Assembly (NCBI RefSeq): GCF_028554725.1
Contig: NC_071667.1
Span: 54,243,501-54,307,500 of the forward strand
Origin: Zeugodacus cucurbitae
Lineage: Eukaryota; Arthropoda; Insecta; Diptera; Tephritidae
DNA: 64,000 bases
Reading direction: 5' to 3'
Both the position numbers and the translations under genes were made by a program. The notes below the pieces were generated by a model that saw only the letters and a list, made by a program, of their open reading frames with translations, had not been told where the DNA came from and searched no databases. Positions 11,726 to 22,758 of this stretch are shown one piece after another. How positions within the stretch are numbered: the stretch's first letter is position 1; every line of letters starts with the position of its first letter.

Positions 11726-13022
11726 TTAAACATTCTCCAACTTTGATATTTTAGCGGCAATATTTAAGGGTTCTGCTTTCATTTTTGTCTTATTTATGCT
11801 TTTATATACTGATGCTGGACAAATGTCACGATTTAAGCATTCCGAACAATGCGGCCGCACAGCTTTACAAACGGTTTGACCAAAACCGACTAGCAAATGA
11901 TTAACGTCTTGCCACATTTCTCGAGGAAGCCATGCTTCAAGTCCGACACGGGTTTGTTCAGGTTCTTTAGTCGGTTTTGGTAACCACTTAAGGCGATTAG
12001 CAATACGATGTACATGTACATCTACTCCAATACCGGTTACTTCATTCCATGCCGTTGCCATGCATATATGTGCCATCTTTGGTCCAACACCGGGCAAAGC
12101 TTGGAGCTCTTTAATAGTACCAGGAATGTCGCTGTCGTATTTGTGTACAAGCACTTTTGACGCTAATTGCAAATATTTAGCTTTATTCTTCAATGAAAAA
12201 TGGGTCAATATGCGATAAACTAAAAATAATTAAATATTTTTTACTTTATAGAATGAAACTGGTTTCAATAAGTTCTCAAGCTCTGCGCTGTCTATGTCTA
12301 TAATGGCTTGCGGCGTTAAACTAGTACTTCGTAGGCGCTGCATTGCTTCATATGTTATTTCATCTTTCGTTTGACTCGACAGCATAAGCGCAACAAGTTT
12401 ATGAAACCGTTGGGTCTGTTAAAATATATTTCAAAATTTAAATGAATTGATGTTAATAACTTTACAGTTATTTATTTACCTTTTCATCCGCTTCATTATC
12501 AGCGCATTTGTGACATCCCATTGTGTCTACTGGCGCTTCAACATCAGTACGCATTGATCTAATATTCTCCAAAATTAGACGCCAATTTTGTGGCTCCCAT
12601 TTTACTTGGTTTTCCATATTAATATTAGCTTTGGTCAAATGCAATAGGTCTTCTTTACTCTCAACGACATTTTCCTTAATTTTATGTTCTTTAACTTGTA
12701 TATTCTTAGTTATAGAATTTAATTTAATGGGTTTATTGATCGCTGCAATGGATGTTGATGGCTCCGATTTTACTGGAATTTCCAATCGTTTTGGTGGATT
12801 CTTGTTAGTCTTCCGTTGATGTCGGGTTTGAACCGGTGAGAAAAATTGTGATTTTTCGGCATCTTCAATGTCCTATGCCCCACGAATAGTCCGTTATTAA
12901 CAAAATGTCTAGGCTAAATTTACCAAACCGATACTCACTTGAACACTAACCGCTTGAACAACTCGCACTTTTTCAGATAATTTCTTTGCCAATGCTTTCG
13001 TTGTTAAATTTTTCTTACTCAT
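11726..13022 (-). CDS. Nthl1: Endonuclease III homolog (bifunctional DNA glycosylase/AP lyase)
   Basis: Nth-family base-excision-repair enzyme that removes oxidised pyrimidines and nicks the abasic site, in nucleus and/or mitochondria. Four exons, 13022-12939, 12872-12480, 12415-12245 and 12187-11726, are all in phase 0 and give 369 residues. The catalytic core starts near residue 160 (LVALMLSSQTKDE). The helix-hairpin-helix LPGVGPKMAH holds the predicted Schiff-base lysine K253, and GVDVHVHRIANRL holds the catalytic aspartate D272. The 4Fe-4S ligands are C323, C330, C333 and C339 in the canonical C-x6-C-x2-C-x5-C spacing. The ~160-residue N-terminal part is Lys-rich and low in complexity, typical of eukaryotic homologs. 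The last intron (57 bp, acceptor TTGAAG) is inferred from family continuity SFYK/NKAKY. Confidence 0.95.
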
Positions 13023-13342
13023 TGTAGAAAATGTTCAATTGTTTAAGAATATCAAAACTATCAAAAACTTTTCGCGGTAAATTAGCGTTTCTCTTGGCGA
13101 TTGCTTTGTAAGTCTTCTTCTTATTTTTATCAAGTACATTCACAATATTGTGAACCAATTTGCAATGGAATTACAATCGTCGTCACCTCTGTCGTTGTTG
13201 TTGCTGTCGAATTTGCACATAATTCATTGTCAGACAAATGAAAATTGATTATCTTTTCTTTTTATTATCTTTTTATTTTATAATCATTATTAATATTTTA
13301 CAATGAAGAACTAAATGTACATAGTGAACAAATTTAAATCAA

Positions 13343-16300
13343 TCAGTTTCTTTCTTCCAATTGTAACCAGAAATCGTATGGGGTAATGATTAAACCGTTA
13401 TTATTTTTCGACAAATCTGGCAACGAATCGCCTGGACCTAAAATAAAATTGAAATTTTGACAAAGTGATGCGGTCAAAAGAAACAGCATATTTCTCGCAA
13501 AGGTTTCTCCCGCGCATAGCCGTTTTCCTATAAAGAGTTGAATAGTTATATTTCTATTTAATTATATAAAAATAACAGTTGCGTATCTTTACCTGCGCCG
13601 AAAGGAAGTGACACATCCTGCTTCAACGACAGTTTTCCGTTTTCATCAAGAAAGCGTTCCGGTCTAAATACTTGTGGATCACCCCAGGTGCGTTCATCAG
13701 CATGAAATGCATACAAACTGGGCACGACAATTGTATCCTAAAAGGAAATTATGTGAGATATACTAAATAACTTATTAAATGAAGAAAATGCGCAAATTAC
13801 TTTCGGTATATTATAGCCCATAAGTTCCGTATCTACCAATGCTTTGTGTGGTACATCCGATGGCACCAAAGTCTCAATTCTCAAACCCTCACGAACAGCA
13901 GCTTCAGTAAAGTGTAAGTTCTTTCTATCTTCAAGCGTAGGCAATCGTCCTCTACCTACAACCTCATCTATTTCCGCTTGTATACGTTTCATCACTTCCG
14001 GGTTAAGAAGAAGATATTGTATCAAAAATGTAGCCTGTACGCCAAGCGCTGTAAACGCAGGAAAAGCAAAATCTACTAAACCCATTATGAATTGTGTGCG
14101 ATAATAACTATCCGTGTGATCTTCCGCATGCTCCTCCTTCATTTGCTTAATATATAAATCGAGAAAATTACGCTCACTACACTCGTCATATGTGGCAATA
14201 TGTTGATCCACAATTTTTTCGAAATACTCAAACAGGAACTTATTCGACTCTGACAAAACATTATAAGCGCTCCATTTAGGAAATACATGGCGTATCCATG
14301 GCATTACAGATAGCAATTTGCCATAATCATCACCGTTACGCTGAAATTGCATACCCATTTTAATCAATTGCAATACCTCGGCTTGATCGGAACGTGGTCG
14401 GCGCTCATTCATCATAATATGAAAGAAGGAGTTGTATGTAAACGGACTAAGCACATTTGGCACACAAACTCTGTAACCACCGGGTTTAGATAATTCTTGT
14501 TCATGCGCATAGCGGGGACCATTTCGTATAAGATCTAACAGATCGGTTATCTCTTCTTGTATGACTAATTCGAGTTCAGCGAAGCGACGACCAAAACCAA
14601 AATCGCGAAGATAGCGTAAAATGAAGCGCCGCTGCTCCTTCCATACAGGACCCTCACGGAAGAAAACACCTGAAAATTGAGGATATTCAGTGAAATGAAA
14701 ATTGGGTAAGTGCATTTTTACTCTTAATAATTGCAATTAAAATTGATCCAATAAGGATTTTTTTTTGTTTTTTCTGCTATGTAACACATTCCCAACAGTT
14801 ATATACATACATATGTATGTAATACATATAAACACATAAACCAATTGTTGTAATTTCCGATTGTTTTAGTGGATTATTTATGTATATGCGCAATGGATCT
14901 ATTAATTTTATTTTTTTATACAAATTCACTTAGTTATAAATATAAACATTTAATTCGTTTCATTGTTGATATTTTCTTGCCTTCATCTTATCTTCGTTTG
15001 TCATAATTAATCATTCCATTGACATTATTTCTCAGCAGAGATGTACTTTAGACTTTTATATGCATAGTATAAACTCTCATAGCTTACAGAACAGTAAGGC
15101 TTCCTATAAGACTTTCGATAAAATTAAATTTTATAGTTAGATTCCTAGCTCTATAATAATTTCAGTTATTATTTTGGGATAGTTTAAAAGTAAAAATAAC
15201 AAGTAAGGAAGGGTTAAGTTCGGGTGTAACCGAACATTTTATACTCTCGCAAGTTATTTATTTAACTTTATTTATATTATATGGTACACAATTTGACCCA
15301 CATATTCGTCATATATATTATATAAAGCCCATTGAAAGTTGGAAACCCTAATATTAGGTTAGAAGCACCGAGGTCCTCATGTTCGATATATGGGGCCTTG
15401 AAAACCTATGGTCTGATTCTGGCGATTTTTAGAATGGGGCTGCCACACTATAAACGTTGTATTTGTGCAAAGTTCTGCACCGATATCTTTACTAGTGCTT
15501 ACTTTATATAAATAAGTGGGCGACGCCACGACCATTTTCCATTTTGTAAAAAAATTTGAGTGCAGCTTCCATCTGCCATTTCTTATGTGAAATTTAGTGT
15601 TTCTGACGTTTTTCGTTAGTGAGTTAACCCACATTTAGTAATTTTCAACCTAACCTTTGTATGGGAGGTGGGCGTGGTTATTATCCGATTTCTTTCATTT
15701 TTGGACTGTATTAAGAAGTGGCTAAAAAAATGACTGCAGAAAGTTTGGTTTATATAGCTCTATTGGTTTCCGAGATATGTACAAAATTACAAACTATTTG
15801 GGGGCCGGGCACGCCCACCTCCCCCAAAAAATTACATCCAAATATGCCTCTTCATACCAAATTTTATTTCCATAGCTTTATTTATGGCTTAGTTATGGCA
15901 CTTTATGTGTTTTCGGTTTTCGCCATTTTGTGGGCGTGGCAGTGGTCCGATTTTGCTCATTTTCGAAAGCAACCTTCCTATGGTGCCAAGGAATAAGTGT
16001 GCCAAGTTTCATCAAGATATCTTAATTTTTACTCAAGTTACAGCTTGCACAGACGGACGGACGGACGGACAGACAGACATTCGGATTTGAACTCCACTCT
16101 TTACCCTGATCACTTTGGTATATATAACCCTATATCTAGCTCGTTTAGTTTTGGGTGTTACAAACAACCGTAATGTGAACAAAACGAGTTGCGAGCAACT
16201 TTGTTGCGAGAGCATAAAAATATTTGTGTGGAAATTATAATATAGAAAAAAATAAGTGTCTCAAAAATTGCGAAAAAATGTTTGTATAAGTTTAAAATAA

Positions 16301-17116
16301 ATTGTTTAATGAAAAATAAAATTAACATTAATTTTTAGAAATAAATAAAAAAAATATAAATACGTTTTGGAACCTTTGACTTAGAAAGCTTTATTTAGAA
16401 ATGAAAAAATAATTTTAGTAAAAATTTGTAAAAAAAAAATTATTAAAAGTATAAATAAGTTTTTTAATAAGAAAAAAACAATCACAATAAATAAAAAAAA
16501 AATAAAGAAATAAAAGAAAAATGTTCAATGATCGTATATATAAAGTGTTAAAGTTACCGGGCATCCACTGTACTTGGTAATCTACGCGACTTACTAGAAT
16601 TTTAATCTTTTCACTTTGTTTACGAAGTAATATTAAATTTGTAATAATTTTTGCATATTCTTTGGTGCACTATATTTCATATGTATCCTACTAACCCAAT
16701 AATTCATCCTCGGGCGCACGCATTGCTGCTAAAAATATTTCTGGACGTCCATCAAATTCTCGCCTATTCAAAACCTCTCTTACGCCATCATAATTATGCA
16801 CCGCCACCACAGGAAAGGAACCAACGTGAAAGCCCACAATATCAGACTTGTACCATTTGGTGAATCTCAAAACACCTTTGTGCAAGTATTTCTTATTAGC
16901 CAACATCATAAATAGATAACTGCCAAAGAACGGTATGCGCGGAGGACCTTAAAGGGTATCAGCATCACAAATAAATTCACATTATTAACGTAAAAATTTC
17001 TAATAATACAAAAAAAACCAACCCGGCGGAAATCCTTCTGGCCGTCCAACAGCATATCGGTAGGATAAATAAAGAAAAAACACCGCACAAATGCATAAAA
17101 GTATTTCGGTTAACAT
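13343..17116 (-). CDS. Cyp304a1: Cytochrome P450, CYP304A1-like, tandem copy A
   Basis: Microsomal heme monooxygenase; substrate unknown. Exons: 17116-17023, 16947-16696, 14669-13801, 13737-13593 and 13527-13343, giving 514 residues with no disruption. An N-terminal membrane anchor (MLTEILLCICAVFFLYLSY) precedes the proline hinge GFPPGPPRIPFFGSY. The K-helix ExxR is EGLR (E376-R379), the meander has FRPERF, and the heme loop FGAGKRLCAG (Cys458) spans the last intron. The I-helix reads ALGVQAT, lacking the usual acid-threonine pair. Intron 2 (about 2 kb) contains a Helentron-like element. Poly(A) signals (AATAAA on the minus strand) lie near 13261-13278. The subfamily name rests on remembered similarity; P450 identity is certain. 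Confidence 0.92.
14763..15199. other. P450 copy A intron 2, AT-rich part
   Basis: AT-rich intron with short TACA/TATG runs near 14805-14825. No coding signal was seen. Confidence 0.5.
15200..16219 (-). mobile_element. Helentron-like (DINE-1-type) element, copy 2
   Basis: Reading the minus strand, the element starts TTTTATGCTCTCGCAA. It has a microsatellite of GGAC/GTCC units (about 16054-16080), then the inverted subterminal repeat and hairpin at 15200-15250 (GTTCGG / CCGAAC). The end is complementary to CAAGTAAGGAAGGG. It sits in intron 2 of P450 copy A, antiparallel to the consensus copies 1, 3 and 5. Confidence 0.8.
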
Positions 17117-18359
17117 TTTTTCGCGTTTCCTAGAATATTTACTTGTCGAATCAAACCACTGAATGTTGAAAATCAACTGAATTGTGGCACTTGCAGGCAC
17201 TTTGTTTTTGTGCGCCAAACACTTCCAGTGTCGTCGGACTGCGAGCAGTTTAATCTGATCGTGATGCAATCCTACTCATTCCTGCAGAGTTCACATTCAT
17301 TTACTGATAGGGTTCCATATATGATACACACGCTGTGCGTTTATTTTGCATTTATTGAGATGACACGTGTTGGTCTCTTGGCAATTAATCAGCCATGAGA
17401 AGTAAGAAGCGCATTTGCTTTTATTTTTGTGGTGCTTGACCTCTGCCATAGATACTTTTAAATAAAATATTAAATATTTTATTGAAAGAATACATAATAA
17501 CAGTAATAACATAATCATTGTCGTTCAAAGAGTTGTTGGGGAATGCTCAGTTGGGAGACTACTTTAATATAAAAATTGACTTGAATTAATTCGGGTAGCA
17601 TTTATTAAACAAATTGAAACAAAATCGTTTATTGTTGTTGTTGCCACCTCAAACATTCCCCACATATTGTAGAATATTGCCGAGCTGATTGTCCCTTGGT
17701 CGGATATAAATCCACCTAAATTCTGGTTACGTAGCAGCAACTTCCAAAGGGAGTTTGCGACAATCACAGCAACATAACCTCAAATTATAAGGCCTAACTT
17801 AACCTAATATGTTTTAAAAATGTTTTTTAATCTTTAATCGTGCAGTTATAACGGTACTTGTATTAATATTTCTCTTATTTAAAATGCTTAATTTTATTGG
17901 GGTCTTCATACGTACGTATGTATATCCTTCAAAGTCATTTATTTTGAAAACAAGTTATGCCATTTATTATTAAATTATATTAACTGAGCTACATTGTAAT
18001 AACTAAAAATTAAATATAATTGAACTGCCCAAAAGATATTATACGAAATAATAATTTTTTTTACAACCTGCCCTGCAGGAAATTCGCCGATAAACACTAT
18101 TTGAAATTTTGAAAAATAAATTAATAATAAAAATAAATAAATAAACGCTAATATAAGAACACTAACACAATTTTAACCCAGCAATATATTTAGTTCTCTG
18201 CAATTTGTTCCTCTTTCCGTCAAATGGAATTTTGCTAAATACTATTGAAGGATTGGAAGCTAAATCACTGAAAGAACTCAAGTCTATATAAAGTGATTTG
18301 AACGGCATAATTGCATTAAATCTAAGGGGAATCTCATAAGTTAATAATAAAAAATATGT
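17117..18359. other. Upstream region of P450 copy A and intergenic DNA
   Basis: The first ~200 bp should contain the promoter of P450 copy A. At 17630-17790 there is a decayed interspersed repeat with a GTTGTTGTTG run and the segment TTGGTCGGATATAAATCC, which looks like a LINE 3' end; this is uncertain. The rest is AT-rich without genes. Confidence 0.4.
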
Positions 18360-19270
18360 AAAATTATGATGCCATTATGTATGGAACTCGATTTCTCTTG
18401 CAAGGCCACCACGGGCACGCTTGCAGAAGTCCAGACGCTGAACCCAATTTTCGACGTTTTTCAAGTATAAATCGGTCGATACTGATGCAATTTCTCGTTC
18501 AATCTTCGTACTAAGTTTATCAAATGTCGCTGGCTTGTTGGCATAGACCATAGACTTGACGTAGCCCCAGAGGAAATATTCTAACAGCGTTAAATCGCAC
18601 GACCGAGGCGGAAAATTAACTGAACCATTTCGTGAGATAACCTTCACATTCGCCAAAATTTGTTTTCAATAAATCGATTGTGACATTCGTTGTGGGGCTT
18701 GTGGCGCCATCCTGTTGGAATCATATATTGTCCAAGTCCACATCATCCAATTCGGCCAAAAATATTCGGTTATCATTGAGCGGTAGCGATTCCTATTCAC
18801 AGTAAGGTATCGGCTTTGATCATCACGGAAGAAGTACCGCCCAATGCTGACTCATGATGCCTGACCAATAATGCATATTTTGCTTATTGACGAAGCTTTT
18901 CAACCAGAAATAAGCCTCATCGCTAAAGATGATTTTTCGATGAAAATCCGGATCATTTTCAAGTTGTTGCTCAGCCCAATTCACGAACATATGACGATTC
19001 TGGTGGTCAAGCGGCTACAGTTCTTGCGTAAATTTGATCATGTAAGAATGTAGGCCAAGATCTTTTCGCAAAATTCGATCTTTTCAAAAAAAAAAAAAGA
19101 CGCGTGAGAGACTGATTTGAGTCTTCCTCAATTGATGCGCTGATCCTTTGTCGATTTAAATTTTTCCCCAGGTGCTCAATTTTTGATCTGACAGGACGAT
19201 TACGACGACCATAAATTGGACGTAGCGCTCTTAAAGTAGACTTCCAAGATGAAATGGCAAACCTTACTGA
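18360..19270 (-). mobile_element. Tc1/mariner-superfamily transposase remnant
   Basis: The minus strand encodes 93 residues open to a stop (18375-18656) with SRNGSVNFPPRSCDLTLLEY and FLWGYVKSMVYANKP. This is the segment around the third catalytic acid of an IS630/Tc1-mariner-type transposase, followed by the C-terminal ENWVQRLDFCKRARGG. The region up to 19250 holds frameshifted upstream parts of the same protein. It is a pseudogene. Confidence 0.75.
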
Positions 19271-19385
19271 AGATAAATGTCAAAAGAGTGGGAAAAAATA
19301 TGGCGTCGTTTGCTGTCCCTATCGGTCTACTTTTATAGGGTCCTATTGTCCTAAGCATCAGATGTGCGAGTTTTTTTTAATTTTT

Positions 19386-20572
19386 TTTTATACTCTCGCA
19401 ACCTGTTGCACAGAGTATAATAGTTTTGTTCACATAACGGTTGTTTGTGTCACCAAGAAATATAAGAGTTATATATGGGGTTATATATACATAAATGATC
19501 TGTCCGTCCGTCTGTCCGATTTTGCCAAGGAAAATGGGCAAAATCGGTCCACTGCCACGCCCACAAAATGGTGGAAACCGAAAACCTATTCAGTGTCATA
19601 ACTAAGCCATAAATAAAGTTATGAAAATGAAATTTGGAACATAGGATCCCATTAGGGAGGGGCACATTTGGATGTAGGTAACCAAATAGGTTTTTTGTAT
19701 ATAACTCGCAAACCAATAAAGCTATATAAACCAAACTTTCTCCAGTCGTTTATTTTAGCCATTTCCTTATACAGTCCAAAAACGAAAGAAATCGGATAAT
19801 AACCACGCCCACCTCACATACAAAGGTTAGGTTGAAAATTACTAAAAGTGGGTTAATTCACTAACGAAAAACGTCAGAAACATCAAATTTTGCATAAGAA
19901 ATGGCAGAAGGAAGCTGCACTGAGATTTTTTTACAAAATGGAAAATGGGCGTGGCGTCGTCCACTTATGGGTCAAAAATCATATCTCAAGAACTACTCGA
20001 TCGATTTCAATGAAATTCGGTATATAACACTTTCTTGACACCATGATGACACGGGTGGAATATGGACTAAATCGGTTTACAACCACGCCTTCTTCCTATA
20101 TAACTCTATTTTGAATTTCATCGGATTCGTTCACTTTATAATGTATACATTAGGAACAAATGAAGATAACGGAATAAAACTCAAATACTGTATTTGAGCC
20201 GTGACATCACTTGTGGAAAAATTGACAAAATCGAACCATGACTTTTCAAGGCCCCTGATATCGAACATGAAGAACTCAGTGCCTACTCTGTACCTGAAAT
20301 GATAAAAATTGGGTCATAACTTCCCCCAGATCCCATATACCTAATTATAGGTAATATTAAATTAAGTGAGCGTATAGTCTTCGATACATTGTATCTTGGT
20401 GGTGAAAACGAGTGAAATCAGTCCCATATACTATTTATGATGATTTTCGTTATTCTATTGAACTTTATACCGAATATATGGGTGGAATTGTGTTATCTCT
20501 ATAAAATTACATCAAGAAATTGCGAGAGTATAAAATGTTCGGTTACACCCGAACTTAGCCCTTCCTTACTTG
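19386..20572 (+). mobile_element. Helentron-like (DINE-1-type) element, copy 3
   Basis: Starts TTTATACTCTCGCAACC and ends with TTGCGAGAGTATAAAA, the hairpin GTTCGG-TTACAC-CCGAAC and CTTCCTTACTTG before a T run. The microsatellite is short (GTCCGTCCGTC near 19500). It lies between the two P450 genes. Confidence 0.8.
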
Positions 20573-21389
20573 TTTTTACTTGTATTTATTTTTGTATTAA
20601 TATCTTAATATCCACATATGAAAGATACCTTTATATTCACTTTTTGTTCACCAATTGAGCAAAAAAGTCTATTTATATTTTATTGAGTAATTATTTATAG
20701 CTTAACATTTTGAAATTTTCCTATAGGGGCCAAACAGTTGCCTGTAATCTTCCTCATATTAAAATATAAGAACGATATGTCATACATTTAAATGAGTTAA
20801 CGAACGCCAAAAATTGGCAGCAACACAGCGCATTCACCCACTTTTTTATGAATTCAATTGCAGACAGATGAGTACATACAAATATATATAGAGTAGGTGT
20901 ATACGTATGTATATGCATATATGTAGATATGTTTAGATGTGCCTCACAATATATTTTTGAAATATCATGCCCAAGATGATTATAAAACATACAATTAATT
21001 GTATTTTGAATATTCCTTAAATGCGCCATCAGTGCTGGTAATGACCCTCAGATAATCTGTCAGACTTCTAACAAGAAATAAAATAAAAATGTGAATCTGT
21101 AGATTAATTATCTAGTTAGTTATGAAATATTAGGTAGTGGCAAACAATTGCAGGTACATTGACACTGTTTATGGTTCAAATGAATATTATGTATGTATGT
21201 ACGTAAATTTGATTAGCGCCACGTGAGCATTTCGTCTAATTATAATTATAACCAAAACTTTGACATAGTACATATGAAATTATAATGTACTATATATTCA
21301 AATATTTTATCAACTGTATTGTCTGTATTGTCCGATCTACAACCTACAATGTGTATCAATAATAAATTAACGTATATTTATAATATAAT
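20573..21389. other. Intergenic, AT-rich
   Basis: No gene or repeat was recognised. Short TATA/TATG-type simple sequence occurs near 20880-20930. Confidence 0.5.
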
Positions 21390-22410
21390 CAAGTAAGAGA
21401 GGGCTAACTTCGTGTGTAATGGGTTATTTTATACTCTCGCACTTTTTATTGTACTTTAATTAGGAAAACATAATTAAATCCATATTTCAGCAAAAGATCC
21501 ACTAGAATAACGAAAATGAGGGTGATCCGTTTCGAGGTTCCCTAAGTTTTTAAAGAAAAAAAAGAAAATTTAAATTTCCTGAAAATTTTTATTATCATTC
21601 GAAAGAACAGTATTTCACATTAATTTTTTAAATATTATCTCTTTCAAATGTTGGCCGTGACTATGTATCAGATGGTCTATCCGTTGAGTAGTGTTTTCGA
21701 TGACTTGTTCGAGCATTTCGACTGGTAACTGGAGAATGGCATGGTGTTTCCCTATAAGACTTGAATCGATGCGGGATTGTCCGCAGAGACTTTAGACTTT
21801 ACATATCCCCACAGGAAAAAGTATAACGGTGTGATATTACACGATCTTGGTGACCAATCGACCGGCCCAAAACGTGAAAATTTCTGCTCACCGAAGTTTT
21901 ATCTCAATCAATGCGATTGATGCGATGTGTGAAAAATGGAGTCGTCTGGTTAGAAACCTTCTTCAATTTTCAATTCAATTTTAGGCATCAATAGTCGGTT
22001 ATCATGTCGCAATAACGGTTGACATTGACGTTTACGTTCTCAGCGGCATAATTTTTGAAGAAATATGAACCGATGATTCCACCGGCCCACAAACCACATC
22101 AAAACGTTGTTTTTTCTGGATAAAATGTCGAAAATTCTTAGAATAAATGCATATTATTAAAAGAAAATTAGTTCCTCTAAATTTCTTTGAAATATCTGAA
22201 AGATTTTGCAATATTTTCGTTCAAAAATTATCCATACGATATCAGGAGCCTTGACAATTTTTAGACGAGAAGCCACACCTCTAATGCTTATTAATTTAGT
22301 ACACATTTTTATTCCGATATCTTCATTGATTCATGAAACGATTTTGCCCATTTTATAGCTTAATTTATGACTTAGTTATAGCACTTTATACTCTTTCTCT
22401 AGCATGATCT
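21390..22410 (-). mobile_element. Degenerate Helentron-like element with a transposase remnant inside (copy 8)
   Basis: 21390-21448 matches the hairpin end plus subterminal repeat (CAAGTAAGAGAGGGCTAA, then TTTTATACTCTCGC). Around 22240-22400 there is internal element sequence in corresponding order (a GCCACACCT motif, CCGATATCTTCATTG, then TTAATTTATGACTTAG). The middle is replaced by a Tc1/mariner remnant. Boundaries are approximate. Confidence 0.5.
21600..22170 (-). mobile_element. Tc1/mariner-superfamily transposase remnant
   Basis: Minus-strand translation in broken frames gives VDWSPRSCNITPL and FFLWGYVKSKVSADNPAS. This is the same domain as the remnant at 18360, with the catalytic aspartate changed to Asn. 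It is strongly decayed and appears to sit inside the degenerate Helentron-like copy. Confidence 0.65.
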
Positions 22411-22758
22411 CCACTTCTAGTCTACACAAGCAAGCAAGATTGAGCTTGGAGCTTTTTAAACTAATGATACATTACATCTCTCCATTATTAGTGCTCAATT
22501 TTTAGCCACATTATTGTTAGCGAATGGACCTTGAAGAAATACAATTAACGAAAAATTAGAAATTAATTTTTTTCAATACTAAAAAACCAGGCTGTACTAA
22601 AAGTAGATTCCCTTTTGTAATTTGAATTTTCCTTTTTATAAGTATATATTTATTTGTATAAATAATACAGTAATAATATAAAACCCAACTTTCAGCCTTT
22701 TCTTTTCAAATTATTAAACATATTTACAAATGTAATTAACAATAACAAAAACAGCATT

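Noticed and set aside
16046..16080. GGAC repeats considered as a CRISPR-like or regulatory array.
   Set aside because: It is a simple 4-bp microsatellite at the same position in every Helentron-like copy, with no spacers.
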